DNA of 64,000 nucleotides from Streptomyces venezuelae ATCC 10712 (GTDB taxonomy: Bacteria; Actinomycetota; Actinomycetes; Streptomycetales; Streptomycetaceae). The stretch spans positions 806,001-870,000 of the forward strand of contig NZ_CP029197.1 of the NCBI RefSeq assembly GCF_008639165.1, in the 5' to 3' direction. Position numbers and translations under genes: made by a program. Below are positions 1 to 9,590 of this stretch, in pieces; positions within the stretch are counted from its first letter, which is position 1, and every line of letters starts with the position of its first letter. Under the pieces are notes generated by a model. The model was not told where the DNA came from. It did no database searches and was given only the letters and a program-made list of their open reading frames with translations.

Positions 1-2
1 TG

Positions 3-263
3 ACGCGCGCCGGCGAGGTGCGGATCGAGGACGGGCGGCTCGCCCTGCTCACCAGTTACGGCAGCGAGATCGACAGCGCGCCGGTGTCGGCGGTCCGGGC
101 GGGGCGCCCGTGGTTCGCGAAGCCGGACGAGGCCGTGGCCACGGTGAACGGCACGCGGTACCGGCTGACGCTGCACAAGGACGGTGACGGCGACGGGCAC
201 GGGGACTCGGCGGAGTCCGGACGCTTCCTCGCCGCGCTGAAGCGGGCCGCGAGGAAGCGCTGA
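3..263 (+). CDS. C-terminal end of an unrecognised protein (cut by left edge)
   Basis: The reading frame is open to the left edge, so the N-terminus lies outside the window; 86 residues are visible before the TGA. A GTG at 18 could be a start but has no convincing ribosome binding site. The visible part is soluble and hydrophilic, with an Asp/Gly-rich run (DGDGDGHGD) and a basic end (RAARKR). I recognise no family or motif and assign no function. Confidence 0.6.
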   Translation, partial: TRAGEVRIEDGRLALLTSYGSEIDSAPVSAVRAGRPWFAKPDEAVATVNGTRYRLTLHKDGDGDGHGDSAESGRFLAALKRAARKR

Positions 264-326
264 GACGCCCGGCGAGGCGGGCGGACGGCGACTCGCCGTC
301 GCCGTGAGTTGCGGGACGGTCACCAC

Positions 327-344
327 TGGTTCAGGCTGGAACCA
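327..344. promoter_or_regulatory. Inverted repeat upstream of the RsbW-like gene
   Basis: Perfect 6-bp arms TGGTTC (327-332) and GAACCA (339-344) around a 6-nt spacer, about 60 nt upstream of the GTG at 406. It could be an operator or an RNA hairpin; no regulator is identified. Confidence 0.35.
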
Positions 345-405
345 CCTCACCGAGGGTTTACCGGTGGTGACGTGACGTTCCGGTCGCCACCCTGCTGTAC
401 CGCAT

Positions 406-1101
406 GTGAGATCCGAATCTTCGTCTTCTTCCGGACTACTTCGGGGAGTCGCAGCCGTGATCAGCGAGCCGAGCAGGTATTACGCGGTGGAGCTTCATGC
501 CCTGCCGTCGCGGATCGGACAGGTCCGCCGGATTGTCTCCGCGCATCTGAGACATTGGCAGCTCGACGCCCTCGTCGACCATGCCGTGCTCGGTGTCACC
601 GAGCTTCTGAGCAACGTCCACCGGCACGCCCAGCCGGACAAGCGGTGCACCGTCGAGATCGAGCTGCTGCTCGACCGCCTCACGGTCTCCGTCCGGGACT
701 ACGACCCCCGCATACCGCAGGCGTGCTCCCCGGACCCGCTGGACGCCTACGACGAACTGGCCACGTCCGGTCGCGGACTCGCCATCGTCGGTGCCGTCAG
801 CGAGAGTTGGGGCGTGCGGTCCTGCGGGACCGACGGGAAGGTCGTGTGGTTCACGCTCTCCGCCCCGCCCGCCGCCGTCCCGGCCGGGACGCGTGCCTAC
901 GCGGTGTACGGCGCGATGACCGAGGGCCCGTTCCGGGGGTACGCGCCGTTCCCGGGCGTACCGCTCAGCGCCCCGGCCGAGCCGGCCGGCGCCCCGGACC
1001 CCGTGCGCGCACCGGCCCCCGTCGGCGTTCCGTCCGCCGTCGGTGTTCCGGCCACGGTCGTGGCCGCGGCCCGCCGGGTGCCGGCGGGCCGCGGGCGCTG
1101 A
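406..1101 (+). CDS. RsbW-like ATP-binding protein (anti-sigma type HATPase)
   Basis: A small GHKL-type ATP-binding protein of the large Streptomyces RsbW-like family, whose members bind anti-anti-sigma factors or sigma factors and may phosphorylate partners. The N-box is clear (TELLSNVHRHA, about residues 65-75), followed by a G1-like VRDYDP and a glycine-rich ATP lid (TSGRGLAIV, about 125-133). There is no sensor or dimerisation domain. The last 60 residues are a Pro/Ala/Val-rich, probably disordered tail that most relatives lack. It stands alone with no partner gene beside it. The GTG start at 406 precedes the conserved ATPase core. Confidence 0.85.
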   Translation: MRSESSSSSGLLRGVAAVISEPSRYYAVELHALPSRIGQVRRIVSAHLRHWQLDALVDHAVLGVTELLSNVHRHAQPDKRCTVEIELLLDRLTVSVRDYDPRIPQACSPDPLDAYDELATSGRGLAIVGAVSESWGVRSCGTDGKVVWFTLSAPPAAVPAGTRAYAVYGAMTEGPFRGYAPFPGVPLSAPAEPAGAPDPVRAPAPVGVPSAVGVPATVVAAARRVPAGRGR

Positions 1102-1125
1102 AGGGGTTCGCGGCACCCCCGCCGC

Positions 1126-3686
1126 TCACTCCGTGGCGATCGCCCGGAGGATCTCCAGGCGGGCCGCCCGGCGCGCCGGGCGCAGGGCCGCCACGGCCCC
1201 GGCGACGAGACCGACCACGGCCACCGTCGCGAGCCGCACCCCCGGTACGGCGAAGGCGAACGCGCCGTCGCCCGAGCCCTCCGAGGCGCGGACGAGCACC
1301 CAGCCGAGGAAGCCGCCGAGGACGAGCCCGCCGAGCGTGCCGAACGCGGCCACCAGGACCGACTCCCAGCGGACCATGGCACGCAGGTGGGCCCGGGTCT
1401 GCCCGACGGCCCGCAACAGCCCCAGCTCACGCGTCCGTTCGTGGACGGAGAGGGTGAGCGTGTTCGCGATGCCGAGCAGGGCGATCAGGACGGCCAGCGC
1501 GAGGAGCGCGTACACCAGGGTCAGCATCATGTCGATGCCGCCCGCCGAGGACTCCGCGTACTCCTCCCGGGTCTGCACCTCGGGCTGCCCGTACCGGTCC
1601 GCGACCGCCGTGACGGCCGCCTCGCCCCGTTCGGTGGTGACTCCGTCCGCGAAGGAGACGGCGACCAGGGCGTCCGAGTCCTGGGTGCGGTGCGGGGCCC
1701 ATGCCTCCCGGGTGAGCAGGTAGTCGCCGGCCAGGTCGGAGCGTTCGTAGACCGCCCGGACGGTGAAGGTGTGCCGGGTGCCGTCCGTGAAGGTCAGCTC
1801 GGCCGTCCGGCCGGGGGCCAGGCCCGAGGAGGCCGCCTCGTCGGCGGCGACGGCGAGCCCGTCCGTACCGAGTCCGCCCAGGGAGCCCCGTACGTCACCC
1901 AGGTCGAGGACGCGGGCGAGCGACGCCGGGTCGGTGACGGTCAGGGCGCGGCCCCGGCCGTCGACCTCGGCCACGCCGCGCCCCAGGCCCACGGCCGTGT
2001 CGACCTCGGGCAGCGCGGCGACGGCCGGGGCGAGACCGGGGCTGAGGCCGGCGCCGCCCGCGCCGAAGGTGGCTCCGCTGATGGCCACGTCCCCGGCGAA
2101 GGACCGGTCGACCGTGCGGTCCGTGGTCGCCTTGAGGGAGGCGCCGAAGACCGTGAAGAGGGTGACCACGGCGACCCCGATCATCAGGGCGGTGGCGGTC
2201 GCCGCCGTACGTCCCGGGCTGCGCAGGGCGTTGCGGCGCGCGAGCCCCCGGTTGGTGCCGCGCAGGGGGCGGCCGAGCACCCTGACGGCGACCGAGGCGG
2301 CGACCGGTCCGAGGACCACGAAGGCGGCCACGGCGAGGGCCGCGCCGGTGGCGGCGAGCCACAGCGAGGGGGTGCCGAGGACCCCGGCGAGGACCGTGCC
2401 GACCGCGACGGCGAGCAGGCCGCCGCCGGTCAGCGCGCGGGTGCGGGAGGTGCCCGAGGTGTCCACCGCCGTCTCGCGGAGCGCGGCGAGCGGGGCGGTG
2501 CGCCCGGCCCGTACGGCCGGAAGGAGCGCGGATCCCGCGCAGACCGCGAGCCCGACGGCGAGCGGCAGGGCGAGCGAGGTGCCCGCCACGACCAGGTCGC
2601 CCTCCGGGAAGGGGAAGCCGATGGCGGGGAAGAGGGCCTGGAGCCCGGCCGCCACGCCGATCCCGGCGAGCACTCCGGCGAGGGAGGCGAGCAGACCGAC
2701 CGTCAGCGCCTCGGCCAGGGTGCCGGTGACGACCTGGCGGCGGGCGGCGCCGAGCGCCCGCAGCAGGGCGTTCTCACGGGTCCGCTGGGCGACGAGGACG
2801 GCGAAGGTGTTGTGGATGGTGAAGACGGAGACGAGGACCGCGACCCCGCTGAACACGAGCAGGAAGGTGGTGAAGAGGCCGAGGAAACGGCCGGAGACCA
2901 TCTCGGTGTTCTCCTCGGCGGCCCGCTGACCGGTGATCGCCTCGACGCCGTCGGGGAGGGCCGGGGCGAGCGCGGCCACCAGCTCCTCCTGGGAGACGCC
3001 GGGCCCGGCCCGTACGGCGATGCTCGTCGCCTCGCCGGGGCGGGCCGTCAGGTACCGCTCGGCGTCGGCGCGGGTCAGGCCGGTCCAGGTGACCTGGCCC
3101 ATGCCGTCGGCGCCGCCGAAGGTGGCGAGGCCGACGACGGTGACGCGCACCGGGTCGGGGGTGCGCAGGACCGTCGTGTCGCCGAGGTCGAGGCCTGCGG
3201 TCTTCGCCGCACCGCGGTTGACGACGGCCTCGCCGGGGGCGCTCGGGGCACGGCCTTCCGCGAGCTTGTACGGGTTGAGGGCCGGGTCCTCGATCCAGTT
3301 CCCGGCCAGGGTCGGCGGGCCCTTGCCGCCGACGGGGGTGCCGTCGGCGGCGAGGAGCTGCCCCGCGCCCTCGATGCGGGGTGCGGCGGCGGCGACCCCG
3401 GGCAGCCGGGCGAGGCGGTCGGCGAGCGCCGCGTCGACGGGTCCCCGGGTGCCCTGGGCCTCACCGGGGGCCGTCACGGTGACGGCGCTGCGGACGACGG
3501 CGTCGGTGCCCCGGGTGGCGCCGGTGAACATCGAGTCGAAGCTCGCGCGCAGGGTGTCGCCCATGACGAGGGTGCCGGTGAGGAAGGCGACGCCGAGGAG
3601 GACGGCGGCGAAGGTGCCGAGGAAGCGGCGCCGGTGTGCGCGGAGGGAGGAGCCGGCCAGGCGGACGGAGGCGGGGACGCGGGTGT

Positions 3687-3690
<4 letters not shown>
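1126..3690 (-). CDS. ABC transporter permease, FtsX/MacB family
   Basis: An 854-aa membrane protein with two FtsX-type halves. One N-terminal membrane segment (about residues 18-40) is followed by an extracytoplasmic MacB-like region, three helices around 265-395, further helices around 420-475, a second helix near 500, another extracytoplasmic domain, and a final three-helix FtsX block (about 730-845). The coupling sequences ALLRALGAARRQVV and LGLLRAVGQTRAHL precede the helices in each half, as expected. It is the permease for the adjacent ATPase, and the start codon overlaps the ATPase stop by 4 bp, so the two are translationally coupled. The substrate is unknown; the family includes peptide or lipoprotein exporters and mechanotransmission systems. 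Confidence 0.93.
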
Positions 3691-4471
<781 letters not shown>

Positions 4472-4475
<4 letters not shown>

Positions 4476-4771
4476 GCCCGGCGCCCCTTGGGGTCGATGC
4501 CGCGGCCGAACTGCTCTTCGAGCACGGTCAGCCGGCGCCAGTACTCGTCCTCGTCGATCTCGCCGGAGGCGAACCGGTGGCCGAGCAGGGCGATGGGCGA
4601 ATTCTCGTCGGGGCCGGTGCCCCGGCCGGGGCCGCCGTCGCGCCACGGGCCGCGGCCCCGGCGCCATCCGGCGCGGCGGGCGACGGTGACGACGCAGGCG
4701 ATCGCGGCGGCCCAGACGAGGGGGAAGAGCAGGACCCACGGGCCGGGGCCCGCGGAGGCGAGTGTGTTCAT
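4472..4771 (-). CDS. Small membrane protein with C-terminal SHOCT domain
   Basis: A 99-aa protein with one N-terminal membrane helix (about residues 11-30, WVLLFPLVWAAAIACVVTVA), an Arg/Gly-rich linker, and a C-terminal SHOCT segment (LGHRFASGEIDEDEYWRRLTVLEE, described here by key residues G-E-I-D-E-D-E-Y). SHOCT modules are short oligomerisation or tethering elements. It is first in the operon with the ABC ATPase and FtsX permease, with ATGA-type overlaps between all three, so it is probably an accessory of that transporter. Confidence 0.85.
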
Positions 4772-4916
4772 GACGGTTCAGCTCCTGGGTGCGCTGTGCT
4801 GGTCTTCTTCCGTGGTTCGAGGCTCTCTCCGGAGGGGGTCCCGGCGCGTCGTACGGGCAGCGGCATCGCGTGTACGACGGCGGGAGTACGCGGCGCCGCC
4901 GGACCTCCTTCCGTTC

Positions 4917-4936
4917 TGTACCTACTGGTATGTACA
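4917..4936. promoter_or_regulatory. Probable TetR operator between SHOCT-ABC operon and tetR
   Basis: A 20-bp hyphenated palindrome, TGTACCTAC-TG-GTATGTACA, with 8 of 9 arm positions matching. It ends 8 nt before the tetR ATG, so it overlaps the likely -10/transcription start of that gene. A further pair of 7-bp arms (GTCGTAC 4848-4854, GTACGAC 4872-4878) lies between it and the divergent operon. Confidence 0.65.
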
Positions 4937-4944
4937 GTGCGTGC

Positions 4945-5514
4945 ATGAGCACCCCCGAGCGACTGATCGAGGCGACCCGCGAGCTGCTGTGGGAGCGCGG
5001 CTACGTGGGAACGAGCCCCAAGGCCGTGCAGCAGGCGGCGGGCGTGGGCCAGGGCAGCATGTACCACCACTTCGCGGGCAAGCCCGACCTGGCGCTCGCG
5101 GCGATCCGGCGCACGGCGGAGGAGCTGGGGGCGGCGGCCGAGGCCGCCCTGGGCGGCGAGGGCACGGCGTACGCGCGGATCGAGGCCTATCTGCTGCGCG
5201 AGCGCGACGTCCTGCGGGGCTGCCCGGTGGGACGGCTCACGATGGACCCCGAGGTGATCGCCGACCCCGCGCTGCGCGCACCGGTCGACGAGGTGCTCGG
5301 ACGGCTGCGTGCCCGGCTCGCGGAGGTCGTCCAGGAGGGCCTGGACAGCGGCGAGTTGAGCGGCCCGCTCGACGCGGCCGAGGTCGCGGCGACGATCCTG
5401 GCGACCGTGCAGGGCGGTTACGTGCTGGCCCGCGCGACGGGCACGCGCGACCCCTTCGACCATGCGGTCCGGGGGCTGCTGACGCTGCTCGCACCGGCCG
5501 CCGCCACCGCCTGA
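4945..5514 (+). CDS. TetR/AcrR family transcriptional regulator
   Basis: A 189-aa regulator. The N-terminal helix-turn-helix lies at about residues 22-50 (TSPKAVQQAAGVGQGSMYHHFAGK), followed by an all-helical ligand-binding domain (LTMDPEVIADPALR, about 100). The ATG at 4945 was chosen because it is the first residue of the usual TetR N-terminal helix and lies just after the palindrome at 4917-4936. It is divergent from the SHOCT-ABC operon and is followed after 34 nt by the DUF4865 gene. It probably represses itself and one or both neighbours; the ligand is unknown. Confidence 0.9.
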   Translation: MSTPERLIEATRELLWERGYVGTSPKAVQQAAGVGQGSMYHHFAGKPDLALAAIRRTAEELGAAAEAALGGEGTAYARIEAYLLRERDVLRGCPVGRLTMDPEVIADPALRAPVDEVLGRLRARLAEVVQEGLDSGELSGPLDAAEVAATILATVQGGYVLARATGTRDPFDHAVRGLLTLLAPAAATA

Positions 5515-5548
5515 ACCACGTTCCCCTCAGCCCGAATCGGAGTACCTC

Positions 5549-6133
5549 GTGGACGCGATGCAGTACGAGATCACCCTCCCCGCCGACTACGACATGGGGA
5601 TCATCCGCCAACGGGTCGCCACCAAAGGGCACTTGCTCGACGCCTTCCCCGGACTCGGCCTGAAGGCCTACCTGGTGCGGGAGCGCGCGGACGGCTCGCC
5701 GGTCAACCAGTACGCGCCGTTCTATCTCTGGGCCACCCCGGCGGGCATGAACTCCTTCCTCTGGGGCCCGGGGTTCCAGGGCATCGTGAACGACTTCGGC
5801 CGGCCCGTGGTGCAGCACTGGACCGGCCTGTCGTACGAGGAGGGGCCCGCCGCCACGGCCGCTCCGGGCACCGCGACGCGGCACAGGATCCCGCTCGGTG
5901 GGGCGGTGCCGCCCGGCGAGGCCGTGGCCGACGCCGTGGCCCGGCACGCCCGAGCGGCGCGGAGGGACGGGGTGGTGGCCTCGGCCCTGGCCGTCGACCC
6001 GCGCCACTGGGAGCTGCTCGCCTTCACCCTGTGGGCGGACACGGAAGCACCGGCCGACGAGGGCGAGCGCTTCTCGGTGCTCCACCTCTCGGCGCCCGGG
6101 CGGCAGACCTTGGGGGCCGGAGGGCTGTGGTGA
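5549..6133 (+). CDS. DUF4865 family protein
   Basis: A 194-aa soluble protein matching what I recall of DUF4865 (opening MQYEITLPADYDMGIIRQRV and the central NQYAPFYLW, FQGIVNDFGRP). The biochemical role is unknown to me; the fold is likely related to small alpha/beta ligand-binding or monooxygenase-like proteins. It sits 34 nt behind the TetR gene in the same direction, a pairing common for this family, and is probably co-transcribed. The GTG at 5549 is favoured by GGAG at 5539-5542; an ATG at 5558 is the alternative. Confidence 0.8.
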   Translation: MDAMQYEITLPADYDMGIIRQRVATKGHLLDAFPGLGLKAYLVRERADGSPVNQYAPFYLWATPAGMNSFLWGPGFQGIVNDFGRPVVQHWTGLSYEEGPAATAAPGTATRHRIPLGGAVPPGEAVADAVARHARAARRDGVVASALAVDPRHWELLAFTLWADTEAPADEGERFSVLHLSAPGRQTLGAGGLW

Positions 6134-6155
6134 GCGGGTCGCGCGCGACCCGCTC
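6132..6155. terminator. Hairpin between convergent genes
   Basis: Arms GAGCGGGTC (6132-6140) and GACCCGCTC (6147-6155) around GCGCGC. It overlaps the DUF4865 stop codon and faces the convergent methyltransferase gene, so it is likely a bidirectional terminator. Confidence 0.7.
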
Positions 6156-6187
6156 GGCCGCCCGGGCCTCCGGCCGCGCCCGGGGCG

Positions 6188-6958
6188 TCAGGCGACGGCG
6201 ATGAGCGTCAGGTACGCGATGCCGAGGACCCTGCGGTAGCCGTTCACCCAGGTCGAGCGCTGCCGGTCCACCCGCTCGCGGGTCTCGGCGGCCAGCGGGT
6301 GGTCCGGGTTGGCGGCCAGCCAGACCTCGGTCTCGTAGCGGTAGCCCGACTCGAACTCCTCCCACTCCTCCACGCTCGCCGTCTCGATCCACGCGGGGCG
6401 GAAGCCCGCCTCGATCGCGAGGTCCACGAGGGCGCCGAGGCCGAGGTGTTCACCGGCGTGCGCGCCGGGCCACATCCCCGCCAGCTCCTCCTCGGTGGGC
6501 TCCTGCTGCCAGAACCCCTCGCCGAGCACGACCCGGCCGCCGGGGCGGGTCAGGCGGCGCAGCTCGCGCAGCGCGGCGGCGGGGTCGTGCGGCTGCTCGG
6601 GGTCGCAGAGCGCCTGGCTCGAACCGAGACAGAGGATCGCGTCGACGGGGCCCCGCTCGGTGCCGAGCGCCGACTCCTCGACGAACTCGACGCGATCGGC
6701 GAGCCCGCGCGTCTCGGCGAGGGCCCGGCCGCGGGCCAGGTCCTCGGCGTTGATGTCGAGGCCGATGCCCTTGGCCTCCGGCGCGGCGTCGAGGATGCGG
6801 AGCAGCAACTCGCCCCAGCCGCAGCCGATGTCGAGCACGTCGGCGGGCCGGCCGGCGACCAGTCGCTCGATCATGCGGGTGGCGCGCTGCTCGGACAGCG
6901 GGCCGTGGAAGGTGAGGCTGCCGAGGCGCGGGGGGAGATCGGACTCAGAAGTGATCAT
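6188..6958 (-). CDS. SAM-dependent class I methyltransferase
   Basis: A 256-aa Rossmann-fold methyltransferase. Motif I is VLDIGCGWGELLLRIL (about residues 38-53), the acidic residue after strand 2 is in GIGLDINAEDLARG, and the post-II region is DAILCLGSSQALC. The C-terminal part includes a conserved-looking WIETASVEEWEEFESGY segment typical of actinobacterial small-molecule methyltransferases of unknown substrate. The ATG at 6958 begins the conserved region. It is divergent from the SRPBCC gene at 7095. Confidence 0.88.
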   Translation of the reverse strand: MITSESDLPPRLGSLTFHGPLSEQRATRMIERLVAGRPADVLDIGCGWGELLLRILDAAPEAKGIGLDINAEDLARGRALAETRGLADRVEFVEESALGTERGPVDAILCLGSSQALCDPEQPHDPAAALRELRRLTRPGGRVVLGEGFWQQEPTEEELAGMWPGAHAGEHLGLGALVDLAIEAGFRPAWIETASVEEWEEFESGYRYETEVWLAANPDHPLAAETRERVDRQRSTWVNGYRRVLGIAYLTLIAVA

Positions 6959-7081
6959 GAGGCGGAACGCTACGGCGTTCGAGCCGCGCTGACCAGGGGG
7001 TTTCCCCCTCCGGTCGGCTTCGCCGGGAGAATCCCGCGGCAGAACGGGCGATTCCGCCGGGCCGTGCCGCGGCACACGGCC

Positions 7082-7094
7082 TAGCGTGGGACAC
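7082..7094 (+). promoter_or_regulatory. -10 box of a leaderless transcript
   Basis: TAGCGT at 7082-7087 lies 7 nt before the GTG at 7095 and there is no ribosome binding site, so transcription probably starts at or next to the start codon. Confidence 0.5.
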
Positions 7095-7565
7095 GTGTAC
7101 ACCACGCGCGTGACCCGCCATGTCGACGCCCCGCCGCACGCCGTCTACCGGGCCCTGGTCGACCCGGACGACATCGCGCGCTGGCGGGTGCCGTACGGCA
7201 TGAGCTGCGAGGTGCACGAGTTCGACGCGCGCGAAGGCGGTGCGTTCCGCGTCTCGCTCACCTACGAGACCGATGCGGGCACGGGCAAGTCGGGGGCGCG
7301 CACGGACACGTACCACGGCCGCTTCGTGGAGCTGCTTCCGGACGAACGGGTGGTGGAGGTCACCGAGTTCGAGACGGCTGACCCTCGCCTTCAGGGGCCC
7401 ATGACCCTCACGACGACGCTGATCGCGCTGGAGGGCGGCACGGAGGTGCTCGTCGTCCACGAGGGCGTGCCGGACGGCGTGCCCGCCGCGGACAACGAGA
7501 CGGGCACCCGGATGGCGCTCGACCGGCTCGCCTCGCTGGTCGAGGGGCGGGACGTGGACCGGTAG
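7095..7565 (+). CDS. SRPBCC / AHSA1-like START-domain protein
   Basis: A 156-aa protein of the Bet v1-like helix-grip superfamily (AHSA1-type), with the typical opening TRHVDAPPHAVYRALVDPDDIARW, the beta-rich centre (GGAFRVSLTYE, HGRFVELLPDERVVE) and the long C-terminal helix ending in LDRLASLVE. Such proteins bind hydrophobic ligands; no specific function can be given. The GTG at 7095 is chosen over a GTG at 7086 because of the -10 box at 7082. Confidence 0.85.
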   Translation: MYTTRVTRHVDAPPHAVYRALVDPDDIARWRVPYGMSCEVHEFDAREGGAFRVSLTYETDAGTGKSGARTDTYHGRFVELLPDERVVEVTEFETADPRLQGPMTLTTTLIALEGGTEVLVVHEGVPDGVPAADNETGTRMALDRLASLVEGRDVDR

Positions 7566-7609
7566 GCGAGTGGGCGGCAGGGCGGTGTGCCGTAGGTCGG
7601 GGCGCGTAG

Positions 7610-7704
7610 GTGGGCGTGGGCCGGTGCGCGCGTCGGTGGGCGTGGGCCGGTGCGCGCGTCGCGCTTCGGCGGCGGGGGCCGGTGCGCGCGTCGCGCTTCG
7701 GCGG
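7610..7704. repeat. Short GC-rich tandem repeats after the ROK regulator gene
   Basis: A 26-bp unit is perfectly duplicated (7610-7635, 7636-7661), and an overlapping 28-bp unit recurs at 7645-7672 and 7677-7704. The core GGGCCGGTGCGCGCGTCG occurs three times (7618, 7644, 7676). The block lies just past the stop codons of both convergent neighbours. Confidence 0.85.
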
Positions 7705-7719
7705 CCCGGAGGCCGCCGG

Positions 7720-8946
7720 TCAGACCGGTTCGCGGGTCAGGGCCGCCAGCGGGTCGTCGAGGACCGGCTGCCAGGCCAGTTCCGCCGCTCCCACGAGACT
7801 GTTGTGGTCCAGCGTGCAGGGGAGGATCGGCACCCCGCCGCTGCGGCCCCAGAGACTCCGGTCCGCGACGACGGCGCGCAGCCGCTCGGGATCGGCGTCG
7901 AGCAGTTCGCGGTGCAGTCCGCCGAGGATGATCCGGTCGGGGTTGAGGATGTTCACCAGACCGGCGAGGCCGAGTCCCAGACGGTCGATCAGCTCCCCCA
8001 CGGCGACCCGGACGCCCGGGTCCTGGGGGCTGGTGCGCAGCAGGTCACGGGCCTGCTGGAGAAGCGAGACCTCGGGTCCTGGGGCGCGGCCGGCCGCGGT
8101 GAGGAAGGCGAGCGGGTCGGTCTCGACGTCCAGGCAGCCACGGCTGCCGCAGTGGCAGGGGCGGCCTTCCGGGTTCACCGTGAGGTGACCGACCTCCAGG
8201 GCCAGGCCCGCGCTGCCGGTGTGGAGCCGGCCGTCGAGGACGAGCGCCCCGCCGACGCCGCGGTGGCCGGTGGCCACGCAGAGCAGGTCCCTGGCGCCCC
8301 GGCCCGCGCCGTGGCGGTGTTCGGCGAGGGCGGCGAGGTTCACGTCGTTGCCGGTGAAGGCGGGGCCTTCGATGCCCGCGGCCCGTACCCGCTCGGCGAA
8401 GATCTCCCGTACGGGCGCTCCGGCGGGCCAGGCGAGGTGCAGGGGGTTGAGCGCGGTGCCCTCGGGCTCGGCGACGGCGGAGGGGGCGGCGAGTCCCGCG
8501 CCGACGCACCGGCGGCCGGACTCCCTGAGCAGGGCGGCCCCGGCGTCCACGACCGCGCCGAGGACCTGGGCGGGGTCGGCGGAGACGGTGACGCAGCCGG
8601 GGGCCGTGGCGACGATGGAGCCGCCGAGGGCGACGAGGGCGGCGCGGAACCCGTCGGCGTGGACCTGGGCGGCGAGGGCGACGGGGCCCTTGTCGTCCAC
8701 GGCGAGGCGGTGCGAGGGGCGGCCCTGGGATCCGGCGCCGGCGCCGGGGTTGGAGTCGACGCGGATGAGGCCGAGGGCCTCCAGCTCGGCGGCGACGGCG
8801 CCGGCGGTGGCGCGGGTGACGCCGAGTTCGGCCGTGAGGACGGCCCGTGTCGGAGCCCTGCCGGTGTGCACCAGCTCAAGGGCGGGACCGAGCGCGTTGC
8901 GCCCCCTGTCCAGCCGGGTCCGGGTCGTCGTCGCCTTGCCGTTCAT
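7720..8946 (-). CDS. ROK family transcriptional regulator
   Basis: A 408-aa ROK-type repressor. It has an N-terminal winged helix-turn-helix (about residues 20-70, TRAVLTAELGVTRATAGAVAAEL) followed by an actin-like sugar-kinase fold with the ROK features TGNDVNLAAL, EVGHLTV and a zinc-type cluster PCHCGSRGCLD. The ATP loop typical of kinase members is poorly preserved, in keeping with a regulator rather than a kinase. ROK repressors usually sense sugars. The neighbouring divergent MFS permease (9701) might be its target, but a small exported-protein gene lies between them. Confidence 0.9.
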   Translation of the reverse strand: MNGKATTTRTRLDRGRNALGPALELVHTGRAPTRAVLTAELGVTRATAGAVAAELEALGLIRVDSNPGAGAGSQGRPSHRLAVDDKGPVALAAQVHADGFRAALVALGGSIVATAPGCVTVSADPAQVLGAVVDAGAALLRESGRRCVGAGLAAPSAVAEPEGTALNPLHLAWPAGAPVREIFAERVRAAGIEGPAFTGNDVNLAALAEHRHGAGRGARDLLCVATGHRGVGGALVLDGRLHTGSAGLALEVGHLTVNPEGRPCHCGSRGCLDVETDPLAFLTAAGRAPGPEVSLLQQARDLLRTSPQDPGVRVAVGELIDRLGLGLAGLVNILNPDRIILGGLHRELLDADPERLRAVVADRSLWGRSGGVPILPCTLDHNSLVGAAELAWQPVLDDPLAALTREPV

Positions 8947-9001
8947 GGGGTGGAGTCTCCCATGATCGGGGGGTGGAGTGGTCCGTGGCCTCGTTCCGGC
9001 G

Positions 9002-9134
9002 GGTGCGCCGGTGCTGTTCGGCGGGGTGCCCGGTGGTGCGCCGGGGCCGGTCGGCCCGGTTGTCCGCTGGTGTGCCGGGGCCGGTCGGCGGGGCGCGCGG
9101 TGGTGTGCCGGTGCCGGTCGGCGGGGCGCTTTCG
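9002..9134. repeat. Four degenerate ~33-bp tandem repeats
   Basis: Units beginning GGTGCGCCGG or GGTGTGCCGG start at 9002, 9035, 9069 and 9102 (period 33-34 bp), each followed by a GCCGGTCGGCGGGGCGC-like part. They lie between the start of the ROK gene (8946) and the terminator of the small exported-protein gene. Confidence 0.8.
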
Positions 9135-9146
9135 GGCGGCCCGGCC

Positions 9147-9177
9147 GCTCGGGCGAGGGTCGTGCCCTCGCCCGAGC
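9147..9177. terminator. Strong hairpin terminator
   Basis: Perfect 13-bp arms GCTCGGGCGAGGG and CCCTCGCCCGAGC with a 5-nt loop, 15 nt beyond the stop of the small exported-protein gene on the minus strand. Confidence 0.85.
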
Positions 9178-9191
9178 AGGGGTGCGTCAGG

Positions 9192-9425
9192 TCAGTGGGC
9201 GCCGAGGAAGGCACCCTCCGGGCCGACCTCCCAGGCCTTCTCGTGACACGAACCCGTGAAGATCGTCCCGTACACCGACGGGACGCCGGACGCCGAGCAG
9301 TGCGAGCTGGCACCCGCGCCACCGGCGTTGAAGTAACCCATCCCGACTCCGTCGTTGGCGAGCGCGGCACCGGCGCCGCCCAGCAGGATGCCCACGGCCA
9401 GGACCGACGCGGCGAGAGAACGCAT
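9192..9425 (-). CDS. Small exported protein of unknown function
   Basis: A 77-aa protein with a clear Sec signal peptide (MRSLAASVLAVGILLGGAGAALA, cleavage likely after ALA at residue 23). The mature part is about 54 residues, rich in Gly/Ala/Ser, with two cysteines (GASSHCSASG and TGSCHEK) that could form one disulphide. It resembles the many small secreted Streptomyces proteins in size and composition but is not a chaplin. A GAGGAG ribosome site precedes the start. No function is assigned. Confidence 0.75.
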   Translation of the reverse strand: MRSLAASVLAVGILLGGAGAALANDGVGMGYFNAGGAGASSHCSASGVPSVYGTIFTGSCHEKAWEVGPEGAFLGAH

Positions 9426-9565
9426 AGCTACTCCTCAAGGTCTTGGAAACGACGTGCCGGAAGGGGCTCGTCTGCCGGTCAAACGGACGGATACCGGGCG
9501 AGACACGGCGTCTCACCCCAATGCAGGGCAGTCGAGTCCGGGGGCCGCCCGGGTGCGGAAACGAT

Positions 9566-9590
9566 GCTCCCCAAGGGGCCCTTGGGGAGC
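9566..9590. promoter_or_regulatory. Perfect hairpin in a divergent promoter region
   Basis: Arms GCTCCCCAAG (9566-9575) and CTTGGGGAGC (9581-9590) in the 275-nt gap between two divergent genes, where a terminator is not expected. It may be an operator or an RNA element for either gene. Apart from this hairpin I see nothing else in the gap. Confidence 0.4.

Noticed and set aside
7610..7704. CRISPR-like array
   Set aside because: Units are contiguous or overlapping without unique spacers, and no cas genes are nearby.
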